From Candidatus Avispirillum faecium (lineage in GTDB: Bacteria; Bacillota; Clostridia; Oscillospirales; CAG-272), in assembly GCA_904396155.1 (NCBI GenBank), contig CAJFOI010000022.1, forward strand, positions 1-64,000: 64,000 nucleotides of DNA, in the 5' to 3' direction. A program made the position numbers and the translations under genes. Under the pieces are notes generated by a model. That model was not told the origin of the DNA. It made no database searches and was given only the letters and a program-made list of their open reading frames with translations. How positions within the stretch are numbered: position 1 is the stretch's first letter; each line of letters begins with the position of its first letter. This document shows, one piece after another, positions 33,659 to 43,715 of the stretch.

Positions 33659-35098
33659 ATGTGGAGCTTTGTAGAAAACTGTTTGAAGCGTTATCCGGAA
33701 GCGAAAATCATATTTGGTGAACAAACACTTTTTTACCGTGAAATGCAAGATAATGTAGTGCTGCATGGAGAAAATTTGAAATCAGCATTAAAACCAAGGG
33801 CGAAATGTGTAATTCTATGCGACTCTGGGCTAAATGCTGCCAAGGCTATTCTTGCATGTTGGTACGCTGATATGATCGCAATTCCCCTGTCAAAAAATTA
33901 CGGTCAGGATCACTGCAACAAAATTATTAGTTTGACTGATCCGGATATTCTTCTTACAGATAACGATGATTGTTTATATAGGTATACATATAATTTAAAG
34001 AAAAAAACTTTTTTGGGAAAACGTGACGAAATAAATCTGGAATCGGAATTAAACGATATTGTCCTAATCATGTGCACTTCGGGAACTACAGGGAATCCTA
34101 AAGGTGCGATGATAACCAAAGACGGCTTACAAAAAAATGTTAAGGGAATAGCGCAGTATTTTGATATAAACGATACAGACACTATACTTATTGCAAGACC
34201 GCTGTATCATTGCGCTGTTTTAACAGGTGAATTTCTTGTCTCGCTTTTTAAAGGAGTTAATATTGCATTTCTTGATGAAGCTTATAATCCAGTAAATGTC
34301 ATTTCTTATATGAGTAAATGTAACGCAACAACGATTTGCGGCACACCGACTTTGCTAAATCATATTTCAAGACTTATAAAGCTTAATTATCGAGAAAATT
34401 TAATCAAAAAAATTGCTATAAGCGGTGAGTGTCTCAGTACCAGCATCGCAAAAAACATCAGAGATGTTTTTCCAAATACGGACATATACAGCATATATGG
34501 GTTGACAGAAGCATCACCCCGTGTCTCATATCTGCCTCCGGCAGATTTTGACAAGTATTCAGAATCTGTGGGTATTCCGATAAACGGAGTAAGAATTAAA
34601 ATTATTGATACGCAAACCGGTGTCGATTTGCCGGAAAATAGTCGTGGACTTGTTATGGTTTCATCTCCTAGCTTAATGAAGGGGTATTATAAAGATCAGA
34701 GTTTATCACAGAAAACTATTGTGAACGGGTGGCTTAATACCCATGATATCGGATATAAAGATGAAAACGGTTACTTATATATTCTTGGACGAGCTGATGA
34801 TATGATCATAAAAGCCGGTATGAATATTTATCCAAGAGAAATTGAAAATGCAATCAATAAATTACCTGAGATTTCAGAATGCTTGGCGTACGGCAAGAAA
34901 GGTTTATTGGGAGAGGATATTATTATTGATATTGTCTTACCAAAGGAGATCAAAAACATTAGTAAAAAAGACCTAATGGCAAAGATTAAGGAAATTTTAC
35001 CTTCATACTTAATGCCATCAAGTATAAATATCGTTGATACAATTCCCCGGAATGCTTCGGGAAAGTTGATACGCAGTAAGAGGTTTCATAATGAATAA
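33659..35098 (+). CDS. Acyl-AMP ligase, ANL superfamily (479 aa)
   Basis: Close paralogue of the 379 ligase: CTSGTTGNPKGA, YGLTEASPRVSYLPP, GWLNTHDIGYKDENGYL, GRADDMIIKAGMNIYP and RNASGKLIR are all present. In motif A7 the usual TGD reads THD, so the Gly is replaced while the ribose-binding Asp is kept. It should load the adjacent carrier protein. The first-half match with the other ligase (MWNF/MWSF start, RPLYHCAVLTGEFL) indicates the same or a related acid in the two pathways. Confidence 0.9.
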   Translation: MWSFVENCLKRYPEAKIIFGEQTLFYREMQDNVVLHGENLKSALKPRAKCVILCDSGLNAAKAILACWYADMIAIPLSKNYGQDHCNKIISLTDPDILLTDNDDCLYRYTYNLKKKTFLGKRDEINLESELNDIVLIMCTSGTTGNPKGAMITKDGLQKNVKGIAQYFDINDTDTILIARPLYHCAVLTGEFLVSLFKGVNIAFLDEAYNPVNVISYMSKCNATTICGTPTLLNHISRLIKLNYRENLIKKIAISGECLSTSIAKNIRDVFPNTDIYSIYGLTEASPRVSYLPPADFDKYSESVGIPINGVRIKIIDTQTGVDLPENSRGLVMVSSPSLMKGYYKDQSLSQKTIVNGWLNTHDIGYKDENGYLYILGRADDMIIKAGMNIYPREIENAINKLPEISECLAYGKKGLLGEDIIIDIVLPKEIKNISKKDLMAKIKEILPSYLMPSSINIVDTIPRNASGKLIRSKRFHNE

Positions 35099-35540
35099 TG
35101 TAAATATGAATCCAAACAATTTAAAGCTTTAGACGAGTATAATAATTTTATATAAAAATTAGACGGATTTGTGCTTGTGAAGGGATCTTCCAGATCAATT
35201 ATTACTGTAGTGAAAAAAGGTTCTCCTATTTTATAAAGATGAAAGATAGAGGGAAAACAAAAGAAAATAAATTTCTAAAATAGCATCTGTAACGATAGTA
35301 GTAAAATAGTTGAATCTTTGCTGTTAAAAGTTATCTTTAATAATTATACGAAAAAACTATGTTGTTGATGAAATGTAATACCTTTTGATATTAGTTATTT
35401 CTTGGGTAAGGATTTATAAGAACTATAGTCGGAGTTAAATAAAGAAATAATCCAATCTTATTTACAAATCAATAAATTTAACAATTACCCCAATGGAAAG
35501 TGTAGTATTTAGTTAAAGTATTGAAAGAAATGGTACCGAT
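35099..35540. other. Intergenic junction between the two modules of the second cluster
   Basis: About 440 bp without a gene. A fragment near 35163–35238 reads GFVLVKGSSRSIITVVKKGS before a stop, a protein-like remnant without a start. No terminator or consensus promoter stands out. Base composition falls sharply here, from the moderate-AT operon to the very AT-rich module downstream, so this is a likely recombination junction. Confidence 0.55.
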
Positions 35541-35792
35541 ATGATGAAATATGAAAAGAGGATTCGTGAAATTATTGCAGCAAATTTAAAGACAAAAATA
35601 GATATTGATGATTATGATGCAAATGGAGATTTGCGTAATATTGGGATGAATTCTATTTTATTTGTATCAATAGTTGTTGCTATAGAAAATGAATTTGGGA
35701 TTAATTTTCCAGATGACAAACTGCTTATTTCTGAAGCTGGAACAATTTTATTGCTTAATCAAATTTTGGAAAGTATTATTGTTAATTATTAA
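35541..35792 (+). CDS. Acyl carrier protein (83 aa)
   Basis: Third stand-alone carrier. Phosphopantetheine serine S38 in NIGMNSILFVSIVVAIENEFGI; the sequence is more diverged than the two 79-aa carriers. A second ATG follows immediately at 35544; the ribosome site is weak. It opens the AT-rich module, so that module may also work on a carrier-bound substrate. No ligase sits beside it, unlike the other two. Confidence 0.88.
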   Translation: MMKYEKRIREIIAANLKTKIDIDDYDANGDLRNIGMNSILFVSIVVAIENEFGINFPDDKLLISEAGTILLLNQILESIIVNY

Positions 35793-35916
35793 AAAATGTT
35801 TACCTACCTTTTAACTCCTTAAATTCTATCAAAACGTTATATTTATCTTTTTAATTTTTTATAATAATGTAGATATTGTTAAAACTATTGTATTTTAAAA
35901 TAAAGGATTAATTTAA

Positions 35917-36648
35917 ATGGAATTTACTTATTCGAATTATAAAATATTATTAAAAAGCATTATTGATACTGGAAAATATATGGATTATTCAGTGGTTAAT
36001 AATAGTATTCCTAACTTTATTGTTTTACGTCATGATATAGAATTTTCATTGAAAAAAGCTTTAATAATGTCAGAAATAGAGAAACAATTTGGAATAGTTT
36101 CTAGCTATTTTATCCAAATACAAAATGATTTTTACAATGCTTTATCTAACGAAAGCATAAAGATAATTCAACAAATAAATGCCAACAACCACTATATTGG
36201 ATTGCATTATCATTTGAGCAACAAAAATTCTTTTGATTTTTCGGAGATAAGTAATGAAATACAAAGACAGTGTGGAGTTTTGTCTCAGTTTTTGAATATA
36301 CCTATTACCCGATTTTCTATTCATAAACCCACTGAACAAATTTTAAAAAATACAATCAAAATAAAAAATATAATTAATACCTATGATCCGCTATATTTTA
36401 CTTATATTCCTAATTTTGAAACCAAATTTGAAAATGAGATCAATGTTAAATATTATGCAGATTCTTCTATAAAATGGAAGTATGGGATACCTACTAAAAA
36501 AAATTTTGAAAAATTTAATCGAATTCAAATATTAATACATCCATATTCTTGGTATTCTAGTAAAAAAACTTATGATGAAATATCAGAACTTACAATTGCT
36601 GATAGGGTAAAAGAAATAATTACAATTTATGAAAAAGAACAAAAATAA
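35917..36648 (+). CDS. Polysaccharide-deacetylase-like protein (243 aa)
   Basis: Looks like a member of the polysaccharide deacetylase / NodB-like superfamily used in surface-sugar clusters: LRHDIEFS supplies the Asp–His-type motif near residue 37, GLHYHLSN and SIHKP lie mid-protein, and ILIHPYSWY near the C-terminus is typical. No signal peptide, so it would act on an intracellular sugar or sugar nucleotide. The stop overlaps the start region of the formyltransferase-like gene. Removal of an N-acyl group followed by formylation would be a logical pair; this is inferred from adjacency. Confidence 0.7.
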   Translation: MEFTYSNYKILLKSIIDTGKYMDYSVVNNSIPNFIVLRHDIEFSLKKALIMSEIEKQFGIVSSYFIQIQNDFYNALSNESIKIIQQINANNHYIGLHYHLSNKNSFDFSEISNEIQRQCGVLSQFLNIPITRFSIHKPTEQILKNTIKIKNIINTYDPLYFTYIPNFETKFENEINVKYYADSSIKWKYGIPTKKNFEKFNRIQILIHPYSWYSSKKTYDEISELTIADRVKEIITIYEKEQK

Positions 36649-36662
36649 TGGAGAAAGTATAT

Positions 36663-37580
36663 ATGCAATATAAAGTTATAGTGATAGGAACAACAGATTT
36701 CACTTATCAATTACTAAAACGAATACATAAAAAAATTGTACCTATTGATCTTATTGTTACAATTTCAAATGATGTAACAAAAAAAAATCATATATCCAAC
36801 TATACATCATTAGATAAGTATGCCTGGGAAAACAAAATAGAACTATTCAAAGCGCCCAGTTATTATTTGAATGATGACGTTTCCTGTGAATTCTTTAGAA
36901 ACAATTCGTTTGATTTAGGTATATCGGCTGGTTGGCAAAGGAAGATACCTCCAAACATATTAAGTGCAGTGAAATATGGGATATATGGATTTCATGGAAG
37001 CTGTGGATATTTACCATATGGTAGAGGAAGATCACCCTTTAATTGGTCCATTATTAATGGAGATAACAGAATTATACAAAACCTTTTTAAGTATGATGAT
37101 AATTTTGATTCACCAAATATTTTTTCAAAGAAAATGTTTGAAATAAATCATCATGATACCATACAGACAATACAGTTTAAATCAATAATCATTGCAGTTA
37201 GGCAAATAAAAGAACTTTATACTGCTTATCAAGAAGAATATATACCCATTAACACTGAAAGTTATGATTTTGACTTGTGGTATGAAAAGAGAACACCTTC
37301 TAGCGGGAAAATAAATTTTCATGATAAAACAAGAGAGATATATAATTTAATTCGCGCTACTACAAGACCTTTTCCGGGAGCATTTGCATACACAGCTAAA
37401 GGAAAAGTTTGTATATGGAAGGCCCACCCTTTTGATTCTATTATTGATTTTTCAAAGTATCAACCTGGACAAATAATAGACGTAATAAATAATATGCCAA
37501 TTGTTAGAACAATAGATGGTTCTTTAATAATTAAGGAATATGAGGGGGCTTTACTATCGACAAGAGATATCTTATATTAA
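36663..37580 (+). CDS. Formyltransferase-like protein, GART fold (305 aa)
   Basis: Similar to sugar N-formyltransferases and methionyl-tRNA formyltransferase: Rossmann start YKVIVIGTTDFTYQLL, active-site loop YGFHGSCGYLPYGRGRSPFN WSI, and the acidic motif DDNFDSPNIF. The active-site His is present, but the usual Asn two residues before it is Gly, so catalysis could be altered. ATG 36663 has GGAGA upstream; the in-frame ATG at 36648 overlaps the previous stop. Predicted to add a formyl group from N10-formyl-tetrahydrofolate to an amino sugar. Substrate unverified. Confidence 0.75.
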   Translation: MQYKVIVIGTTDFTYQLLKRIHKKIVPIDLIVTISNDVTKKNHISNYTSLDKYAWENKIELFKAPSYYLNDDVSCEFFRNNSFDLGISAGWQRKIPPNILSAVKYGIYGFHGSCGYLPYGRGRSPFNWSIINGDNRIIQNLFKYDDNFDSPNIFSKKMFEINHHDTIQTIQFKSIIIAVRQIKELYTAYQEEYIPINTESYDFDLWYEKRTPSSGKINFHDKTREIYNLIRATTRPFPGAFAYTAKGKVCIWKAHPFDSIIDFSKYQPGQIIDVINNMPIVRTIDGSLIIKEYEGALLSTRDILY

Positions 37581-37661
37581 TGCTTTATAATATATTTAAA
37601 AATTTTAATTGGGCAGCATCATCCTTATATTTTTATATGACTTATGTAAAAGGTGTAATAT

Positions 37662-40600
37662 ATGAATTTACTAAATAATCTACAAAGATATTATCCATTA
37701 ATAAGTATTTTACAAGTAAATAAAATATTAAATAAATCAATTATTCGAGAATTAAAAGTAGATGACTATTATATTATAGAAAATTTTTGTAATAGTGAAT
37801 ATTTAACAAATATTTCCGTAAAAGCTGAAAAAGCGCTTTGTCAAGATGAAAGCGTAGACTCTATTATATTATACTATTTGGCACATATAGAATATGGAAA
37901 GCATGTTGTATTAAGTGATACATTGATAAAAATAATTAATGAAAATCTATTTTATTGTGGTCAATATCGGGTTCCGTATTTAGATGTAAGACAGATGATT
38001 TTAGAAACGAATAAATATTCATCAGGTGAGATAGTACTTCTTAACGTGATAATAAATACTTGCTATAGTAAACCAGGTATCGTTGGTTCAAATGTAGATA
38101 TGTATAAATTAAAAGAGTATAATGAAGATGTGAGTAAAATAATTAACCAGCATACCAACGTAGGTTCAGATGGATTTAACAATGAATATTTGATTTCACA
38201 AATGAAAGGTGGGCTGTCTATTGATGTTTTATTGGGGTGTCCAATGGGGTGTGCTTATTGTTATAGAATAGATAGTGAATATTCTGAAGAGTATATCGAG
38301 CATTGGCACCCTGACTCTAGAATTTGTAGCGAAGTAATTATTGAACGCTTAATGTCGCATCCATGGTTTACCCCACATGTTACTCCTCTTGGAATACATA
38401 TGTCTACTACTGAAGCTTTTTTGCCTCAAATATGGCCAATTACATTAGAAATACTCAATTTACTTGAAAAGTATAAATTAACTAATAGGGTTAGTATAAT
38501 AACGAAATGGTTTTTGGATGAAGAACAAATATTGAAATTGGAACAATTCAAATATATAGATATAGATATTTGTGTTTGCTATTCAGGCATGCCTACTAAT
38601 ATAGAACCAAGTAGTTCTAAAAAAAGATTAGGCTTTTTGAAAAGACTAGTGGATTCTAAGTCGCCTCATATCCATGCAATAGCGTATTATAGACCAATAA
38701 TCGAAGGATATAATACTTCAGAACGAATTATTAATGAGGTGGTTTCTGATATAAAGAATACTGGTGTGAAAGTAATTGTATTAGGCGGTTTGAAATTTTC
38801 AAAAAAACATAGAAATTATTTCTTGTCTAAGGGTTTCCCCCTTCCTCGTGGTAATTTTTTGCCTGGGAAAAAAGTTTTACAGGACAAGACAGTATCAAAA
38901 ATTATGAAGGCTTTTAAGAATGTTTATGCTGGTGAACCGATTCCTTATATTTTAAGAAGATCCTCTTGCTCAAGAATCATAGCTCACGGTAATAAATACC
39001 CTGATTATAATGCACATTGGTATAATAAACAAAAAAATTGTATGCTAAATTGTGATCATTATGATATTTGCTCAAAGTGTTTGCCGCCGCAAACTGAAAT
39101 TGTTTTAGACTTATTGGAAAGAATTAATAAAGCAAATATAAAATATGTTATAACAAATAATGCATTAATATTATTTACACATATTACCATGTTTGAAAAA
39201 ACATTTATCACTCAAAATATATTTTTCCCTGTTTTGGATTTGTATTCTTTACAAGCTTTGAATGATGAGGGGAAAAATGAACTTCTTTCTAATTATAAAC
39301 ATTATATTATTGAATCAATTAGTTTAATAGAAGATGAAGAAGTATATCTATCTTTGTTAAAACTAACAAATATTGATGATTATTCGCGGATAGTTGATTT
39401 AATTTATAAGAAAATATTGGGTCAAAAGGTAAGCTTAAAACTTTGGTTTGAGGTAAAATGGTCTTACTTATTATTACAATATAAAAATTCTAAAACCGAG
39501 GAAAATGAACTAAAAATAGTATTAAACTGTATATTGGCATTGATAGATGATTATGTTAAATCTTTAGCTCATGAAAATTTATCACCTGAATATGTATGGG
39601 CCATAGATGATTCAGGGAGGAATATAATTCATTTGCTAGCTGATAAATTGTTAGAATTAAATTTTGCAACTATAATTGAAGAAACTGACGACGCATGGAT
39701 ATCATATGCAGATAGTTATTTTTGTACTGAAAGCTATAATATGTATTCTGATATAAGAAAAATTGGATATGTTTTAGTAATCAAATCACTTTTGTCAAAA
39801 TACTATATTAATCGTCTTATCTATCCTCTTAATATTGGAATTGTTATTCCTATGTATAATGAGAAGAATACCATTTTGGGACCGACTGAATGTGACGAAG
39901 GAAAAAACTCTATTTTTGTTAAGTATAAACAAATTGAATGGTTAACTAGCAATTCAAAAATAAAGTGTGATTTTTTGTATGTTGATGATTTTGATCCTAA
40001 CGGTTCTGGCGAAATTGCGATGTCAGTTATCAAAAATTCACATGAACTAACTAAGAGAGTTAGAGTTGTTAGCCTGAGTTCAATAATGGCTGACGCCAGT
40101 GAAAACAACAAATCTGAAAACCCAATAAAAAGATATAAATCAGATGATGGTGAATGGAAGAAAGGTGGGAGTGTATTATGGGGAATGTATGAATTGGCTA
40201 AACAAAACTATGATTATGTTGCATTTTGCGATTGTGACTTGTTATATCCTTTGGAGCAACTAGGCTTATTATTAGACTTATGTATGAATAATGGTGGAAT
40301 TTCGGTAGCATCTAGAAAACTTGATAATTCATTTGGATATTATAATGCGAATGGTATGGATAAAATAGCATTAAAGTATCAACAGTCAATTAAAAGTGTA
40401 TTTAATATTGAAATAAATGATATCCAGGCTGGATTTAAATGTATGAGTAGTAATGTAGCATTAAAAATTATACCTCAAACTTTTGATAGAAGTCTAAGTT
40501 TTGATGTTGAATTACTATCATTAGCTCAGCAATATGGATATTCAATTAATGAAGTAGGAGTATTAACATTACATGTATATAAGATAGGTAAGGTTCGTAC

Positions 40601-40703
40601 TGCTCGAAACTATCTTAAAATGTTTAATAATGCAGTTCAAATTGGTCAGATTCATAATACTTGTGATAAAATTTATGATGATTTGCCGATTTTTCAAGAA
40701 TAA
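37662..40703 (+). CDS. Radical SAM–family 2 glycosyltransferase fusion (1013 aa)
   Basis: Two enzymes in one chain. Residues ~1–170 are unassigned. Residues ~180–480 are a radical SAM domain of the spore-photoproduct-lyase-like type, with iron–sulfur ligands C193, C197 and C200 in LGCPMGCAYCYRID and a later Cys group (NCMLNCDHYDICSKC) that could bind a second cluster. After a helical linker, a GT-A glycosyltransferase starts near residue 722 (IGIVIPMYNEKNTILGPTEC), with VDDFDPNGSG and the FCDCDLLYP metal-binding motif near 856. No membrane helix. I do not know a described enzyme with this fusion. It may modify and then transfer a sugar, or coordinate two pathway steps. A single uninterrupted frame argues against a sequencing artefact. 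Confidence 0.85.
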   Translation: MNLLNNLQRYYPLISILQVNKILNKSIIRELKVDDYYIIENFCNSEYLTNISVKAEKALCQDESVDSIILYYLAHIEYGKHVVLSDTLIKIINENLFYCGQYRVPYLDVRQMILETNKYSSGEIVLLNVIINTCYSKPGIVGSNVDMYKLKEYNEDVSKIINQHTNVGSDGFNNEYLISQMKGGLSIDVLLGCPMGCAYCYRIDSEYSEEYIEHWHPDSRICSEVIIERLMSHPWFTPHVTPLGIHMSTTEAFLPQIWPITLEILNLLEKYKLTNRVSIITKWFLDEEQILKLEQFKYIDIDICVCYSGMPTNIEPSSSKKRLGFLKRLVDSKSPHIHAIAYYRPIIEGYNTSERIINEVVSDIKNTGVKVIVLGGLKFSKKHRNYFLSKGFPLPRGNFLPGKKVLQDKTVSKIMKAFKNVYAGEPIPYILRRSSCSRIIAHGNKYPDYNAHWYNKQKNCMLNCDHYDICSKCLPPQTEIVLDLLERINKANIKYVITNNALILFTHITMFEKTFITQNIFFPVLDLYSLQALNDEGKNELLSNYKHYIIESISLIEDEEVYLSLLKLTNIDDYSRIVDLIYKKILGQKVSLKLWFEVKWSYLLLQYKNSKTEENELKIVLNCILALIDDYVKSLAHENLSPEYVWAIDDSGRNIIHLLADKLLELNFATIIEETDDAWISYADSYFCTESYNMYSDIRKIGYVLVIKSLLSKYYINRLIYPLNIGIVIPMYNEKNTILGPTECDEGKNSIFVKYKQIEWLTSNSKIKCDFLYVDDFDPNGSGEIAMSVIKNSHELTKRVRVVSLSSIMADASENNKSENPIKRYKSDDGEWKKGGSVLWGMYELAKQNYDYVAFCDCDLLYPLEQLGLLLDLCMNNGGISVASRKLDNSFGYYNANGMDKIALKYQQSIKSVFNIEINDIQAGFKCMSSNVALKIIPQTFDRSLSFDVELLSLAQQYGYSINEVGVLTLHVYKIGKVRTARNYLKMFNNAVQIGQIHNTCDKIYDDLPIFQE

Positions 40704-41069
40704 TTCAAATTTACGAGTACATAAGTTCTCAGGTTGTCTTTTAATTTTTATGTTCTCCTCCGGCTTTGCCGGAGGAGGAACCCAAGAGGAAAACATTGCT
40801 TAATACATCGAACAACTCGAATTAATAAATTATCTGAGTAAACGTCAATTAAGTTTTAAATTGTCTGTTATAGTTGGTAACGAAAATATTGTAAGTAGAG
40901 TACTATTTCTAATACCCTTTAGATTGTGTCAATAAGATATCCACTTTGATCTTTCAAGTATCTAACTTTTATCGTGACAAGATTTAATATGAAAACATTT
41001 AACTATATCAGCAGTTATTATATAGTAAAACTAGTAAAATATTAAGAACTCGCACTAAACGAGGTATAT
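40704..41069. other. Intergenic region with a strong hairpin
   Basis: A perfect 10-bp stem CTCCTCCGGC / GCCGGAGGAG (40755–40764 with 40768–40777) shortly after the fusion gene. It lacks a T-run, so termination is uncertain, but its G+C stands out sharply from the surrounding AT-rich DNA. The remaining 290 bp shows no gene or consensus promoter. Confidence 0.6.
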
Positions 41070-43637
41070 ATGATTGAAAATAAATGTAAATTAGACATAG
41101 AACAGTTTGAATTTATTAAAAAATGGTTAAAAAATAATAATGAAAAATACAGTAATTTTGACATATATTATTATGCTAAAATGTTATGTAAAATGGGATT
41201 AGATCTAACTAATGATTTTAAATGCAGAAAGGGATGTATTGATTTACATATTCATTCAAATATAAGTGATGGTTTATATGATCCAAAATTAATAGTATTA
41301 GCGGCAGATTATTTGGGATTATCTGTGATTAGTATAACTGATCATAATAGTTTACTTTATTATAAAGATAATAAAATAATTTGCAATGTTAATATTCTTC
41401 CTGGTTTGGAAATAAATACAATTCTTGGAGAGGAAAAAATACATTTACTTTGTTATGGAAAAAATTTGATACAGAATAATGAATTTTTAAGTTATTTAGA
41501 AATTATTCAAAAGCATTGGAATCTTCGTTACATAATGGCAATAGAAAAAATTAATAAGTATTATTCAATGGCTATATCATCCAAAATAGCGATAAATAAT
41601 AGAGAAACAATAAATAATGAATTATTTAGAAATCATTTAAAAAGTCAAGTTTCAAATATAAGTATTGAAAATATTTTAAAGCAATGGGATAATAAACTCT
41701 TTTTATATGAAAAAAGTAATTCATATTTACCTAATACTCTTAATGTAATAGAAGCTGTTGTACGTTGCGGAGGTTTTCCTTATTTAGCGCATTGTAATAT
41801 ACTATTAAAAGACAAGCCAGAAATAATTAATTTGTTAAAGTCTCATGGCCTACATGGTTTAGAAGCACTGCATCCTGCTTACACAAGAGAAGAATCAATT
41901 ATGATAATTAAAAGTGCCAAAAAATATGGTTTACATTTGTCTGGAGGCAGTGATTATCATGGTAATAATACCATAACAATAGGAAAAGGAAATATAAACA
42001 ATAAAAACTGGAGGGTTCCAAGTGCATATTATTATAACGGGATATGTAAACAAAATGGCATAATTATTTCATCAAAAGAAAAAATACTTATTGACGAATT
42101 AAATATTGATGAAAAAATATCGTTACTTATACATCCTAATTGTGATATTATTTATGGTAATATTAACAATGGAGTAGTTTTTGGGCGTGTCAATAAAGAT
42201 AATATTACTACAGAAAAAGATCTTTATGAATGTTCAAAAGAAGTTTTAATGTCAAATAATCATCCAATATTAATAAATATTAACCAAGAAGGTGGAAGAC
42301 TTAACACAATAAATTGGAGTTGGGATGATATTTGGCCTGGAAACAATGCACTAGGATGTATAAATAATTGGGATTTAATTAAGAAGTGCTTTGAGGGGAT
42401 GGCGAATGAATTAAAAGCGTTAGGAATCACATGGAATTTGGCTCCAGTTGTAGATGTCCAATTAAATCCTAATAATACCACTACATCTGGACGTTGTTTT
42501 GGAAACGATTTTTGTAAAGTAGCAAAATATGTAAATTTATTTATTAAAACAATGCAAAAATCTGGTATTGCTACAACCGCGAAACATTTTCCAGGAATAG
42601 GTCCATTAAATGTGGATATTCATAAAACAGTACCGCATCTTTCCAACATTGATGAATCAAATTTAGTGCCTTTTTATTCTGCAATTGAAGCAAAAGTTGC
42701 ATCGATTATGATAAGTAATGTGGTAATAGATGATATTGATAATCTTCCAGCGTTTATGTCTTATAAAGTTGTAACTGAACTTTTGCGTAAAAAAATGAAG
42801 TATGATGGAGTTGTGATAACTGAAAATATATCAATTCCTTCATTAGCAACATATAAAATTAATATGGCACAAGCAGCGGTAAAAAGTCTAATTGCTGGAT
42901 GTGATATTGTTTTGTTTGAACCAGATATTACCAAGGAGCATTGCGATGGGCTTTTAAAACAAGAAGAAATTAAAAAAACAATTTATTTGCGTCAATCAAT
43001 TTGTACGGCTGTTAAAAACGCGGTCACTTGTGGACAAATTAATAGAGAACGCTTTTATGAAGCATTAAAACATGTAGAATATATGTACAATACATATGGT
43101 ATGGTTCCAAGCAAATTGGGAACATTTTCTGAATTTCTTCAAATAAAAAAAAGTAATCAAAAATTAAAATATAAAGTTGCAATGGATAGTGTGAAAATGT
43201 TTTCGAATAATATACAATGTGAACTTCTGGATAACTTAGAATTATCAAAGAATATTCTTATTTTTCAAATATGTTATGTTAAGAATGTTAGAGCTGATAG
43301 TTCATATAATCATGACATAAAATTGAAAAATTTGGCGAATAAATATTTTTATAATTGTGATATTTTATATGTAAGTTCTATTGATGATTTTAATAATATT
43401 AAATTATCAAACTATGATGTAATAATTGGAATTACTTATAATAGTTATTATCTTTTGGAACAAAAAGAAATTATTAAGTTCTTACATAAATATTTTTCAA
43501 AAATGGTTATAATAGGTATGGGGGCCGATGACGAAAAAGAGGAATTATTAAGTTATGGAATTCCAATTTATATTTCGGCTAAAAATATGAATGCGTATGC
43601 ATTAGAGGCGGCATTTGAAATTCTTATAAATAGATAG
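41070..43637 (+). CDS. PHP metal-phosphoesterase–GH3 fusion (855 aa)
   Basis: Residues ~50–310 form a PHP domain with the full metal set: H60 and H62 in DLHIHSNISDG, D91/H92 in ITDHN, E114 in PGLEI, AHCN near 243 and GSDYHG near 294. Residues ~340–640 form a GH3 domain of the NagZ beta-N-acetylhexosaminidase type, with NINQEGGRL, NLAPVVDVQ and the KHFPGIGPLNVDIHKTVPHL block (from K505). The usual nucleophile Asp of GH3 (SDD/TDD) reads ITENIS, so E585 or nothing replaces it. The C-terminal ~200 residues resemble the GH3 second domain. Cytoplasmic. I do not recognise this fusion from described families; it may hydrolyse or rearrange a phosphorylated or nucleotide-linked amino sugar. Confidence 0.85.
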   Translation: MIENKCKLDIEQFEFIKKWLKNNNEKYSNFDIYYYAKMLCKMGLDLTNDFKCRKGCIDLHIHSNISDGLYDPKLIVLAADYLGLSVISITDHNSLLYYKDNKIICNVNILPGLEINTILGEEKIHLLCYGKNLIQNNEFLSYLEIIQKHWNLRYIMAIEKINKYYSMAISSKIAINNRETINNELFRNHLKSQVSNISIENILKQWDNKLFLYEKSNSYLPNTLNVIEAVVRCGGFPYLAHCNILLKDKPEIINLLKSHGLHGLEALHPAYTREESIMIIKSAKKYGLHLSGGSDYHGNNTITIGKGNINNKNWRVPSAYYYNGICKQNGIIISSKEKILIDELNIDEKISLLIHPNCDIIYGNINNGVVFGRVNKDNITTEKDLYECSKEVLMSNNHPILININQEGGRLNTINWSWDDIWPGNNALGCINNWDLIKKCFEGMANELKALGITWNLAPVVDVQLNPNNTTTSGRCFGNDFCKVAKYVNLFIKTMQKSGIATTAKHFPGIGPLNVDIHKTVPHLSNIDESNLVPFYSAIEAKVASIMISNVVIDDIDNLPAFMSYKVVTELLRKKMKYDGVVITENISIPSLATYKINMAQAAVKSLIAGCDIVLFEPDITKEHCDGLLKQEEIKKTIYLRQSICTAVKNAVTCGQINRERFYEALKHVEYMYNTYGMVPSKLGTFSEFLQIKKSNQKLKYKVAMDSVKMFSNNIQCELLDNLELSKNILIFQICYVKNVRADSSYNHDIKLKNLANKYFYNCDILYVSSIDDFNNIKLSNYDVIIGITYNSYYLLEQKEIIKFLHKYFSKMVIIGMGADDEKEELLSYGIPIYISAKNMNAYALEAAFEILINR

Positions 43638-43715
43638 TTTTTAGTATTATTTTTGGACTTAATATAAAGATATTAAAGATTTATTATAGTAAGTTTTTTA
43701 ATAATGGAGATTAAT

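Noticed and set aside
40755..40777. Strong hairpin after the radical SAM–glycosyltransferase gene as a terminator
   Set aside because: There is no T-run on either side in the correct position, so it is reported only as a hairpin.
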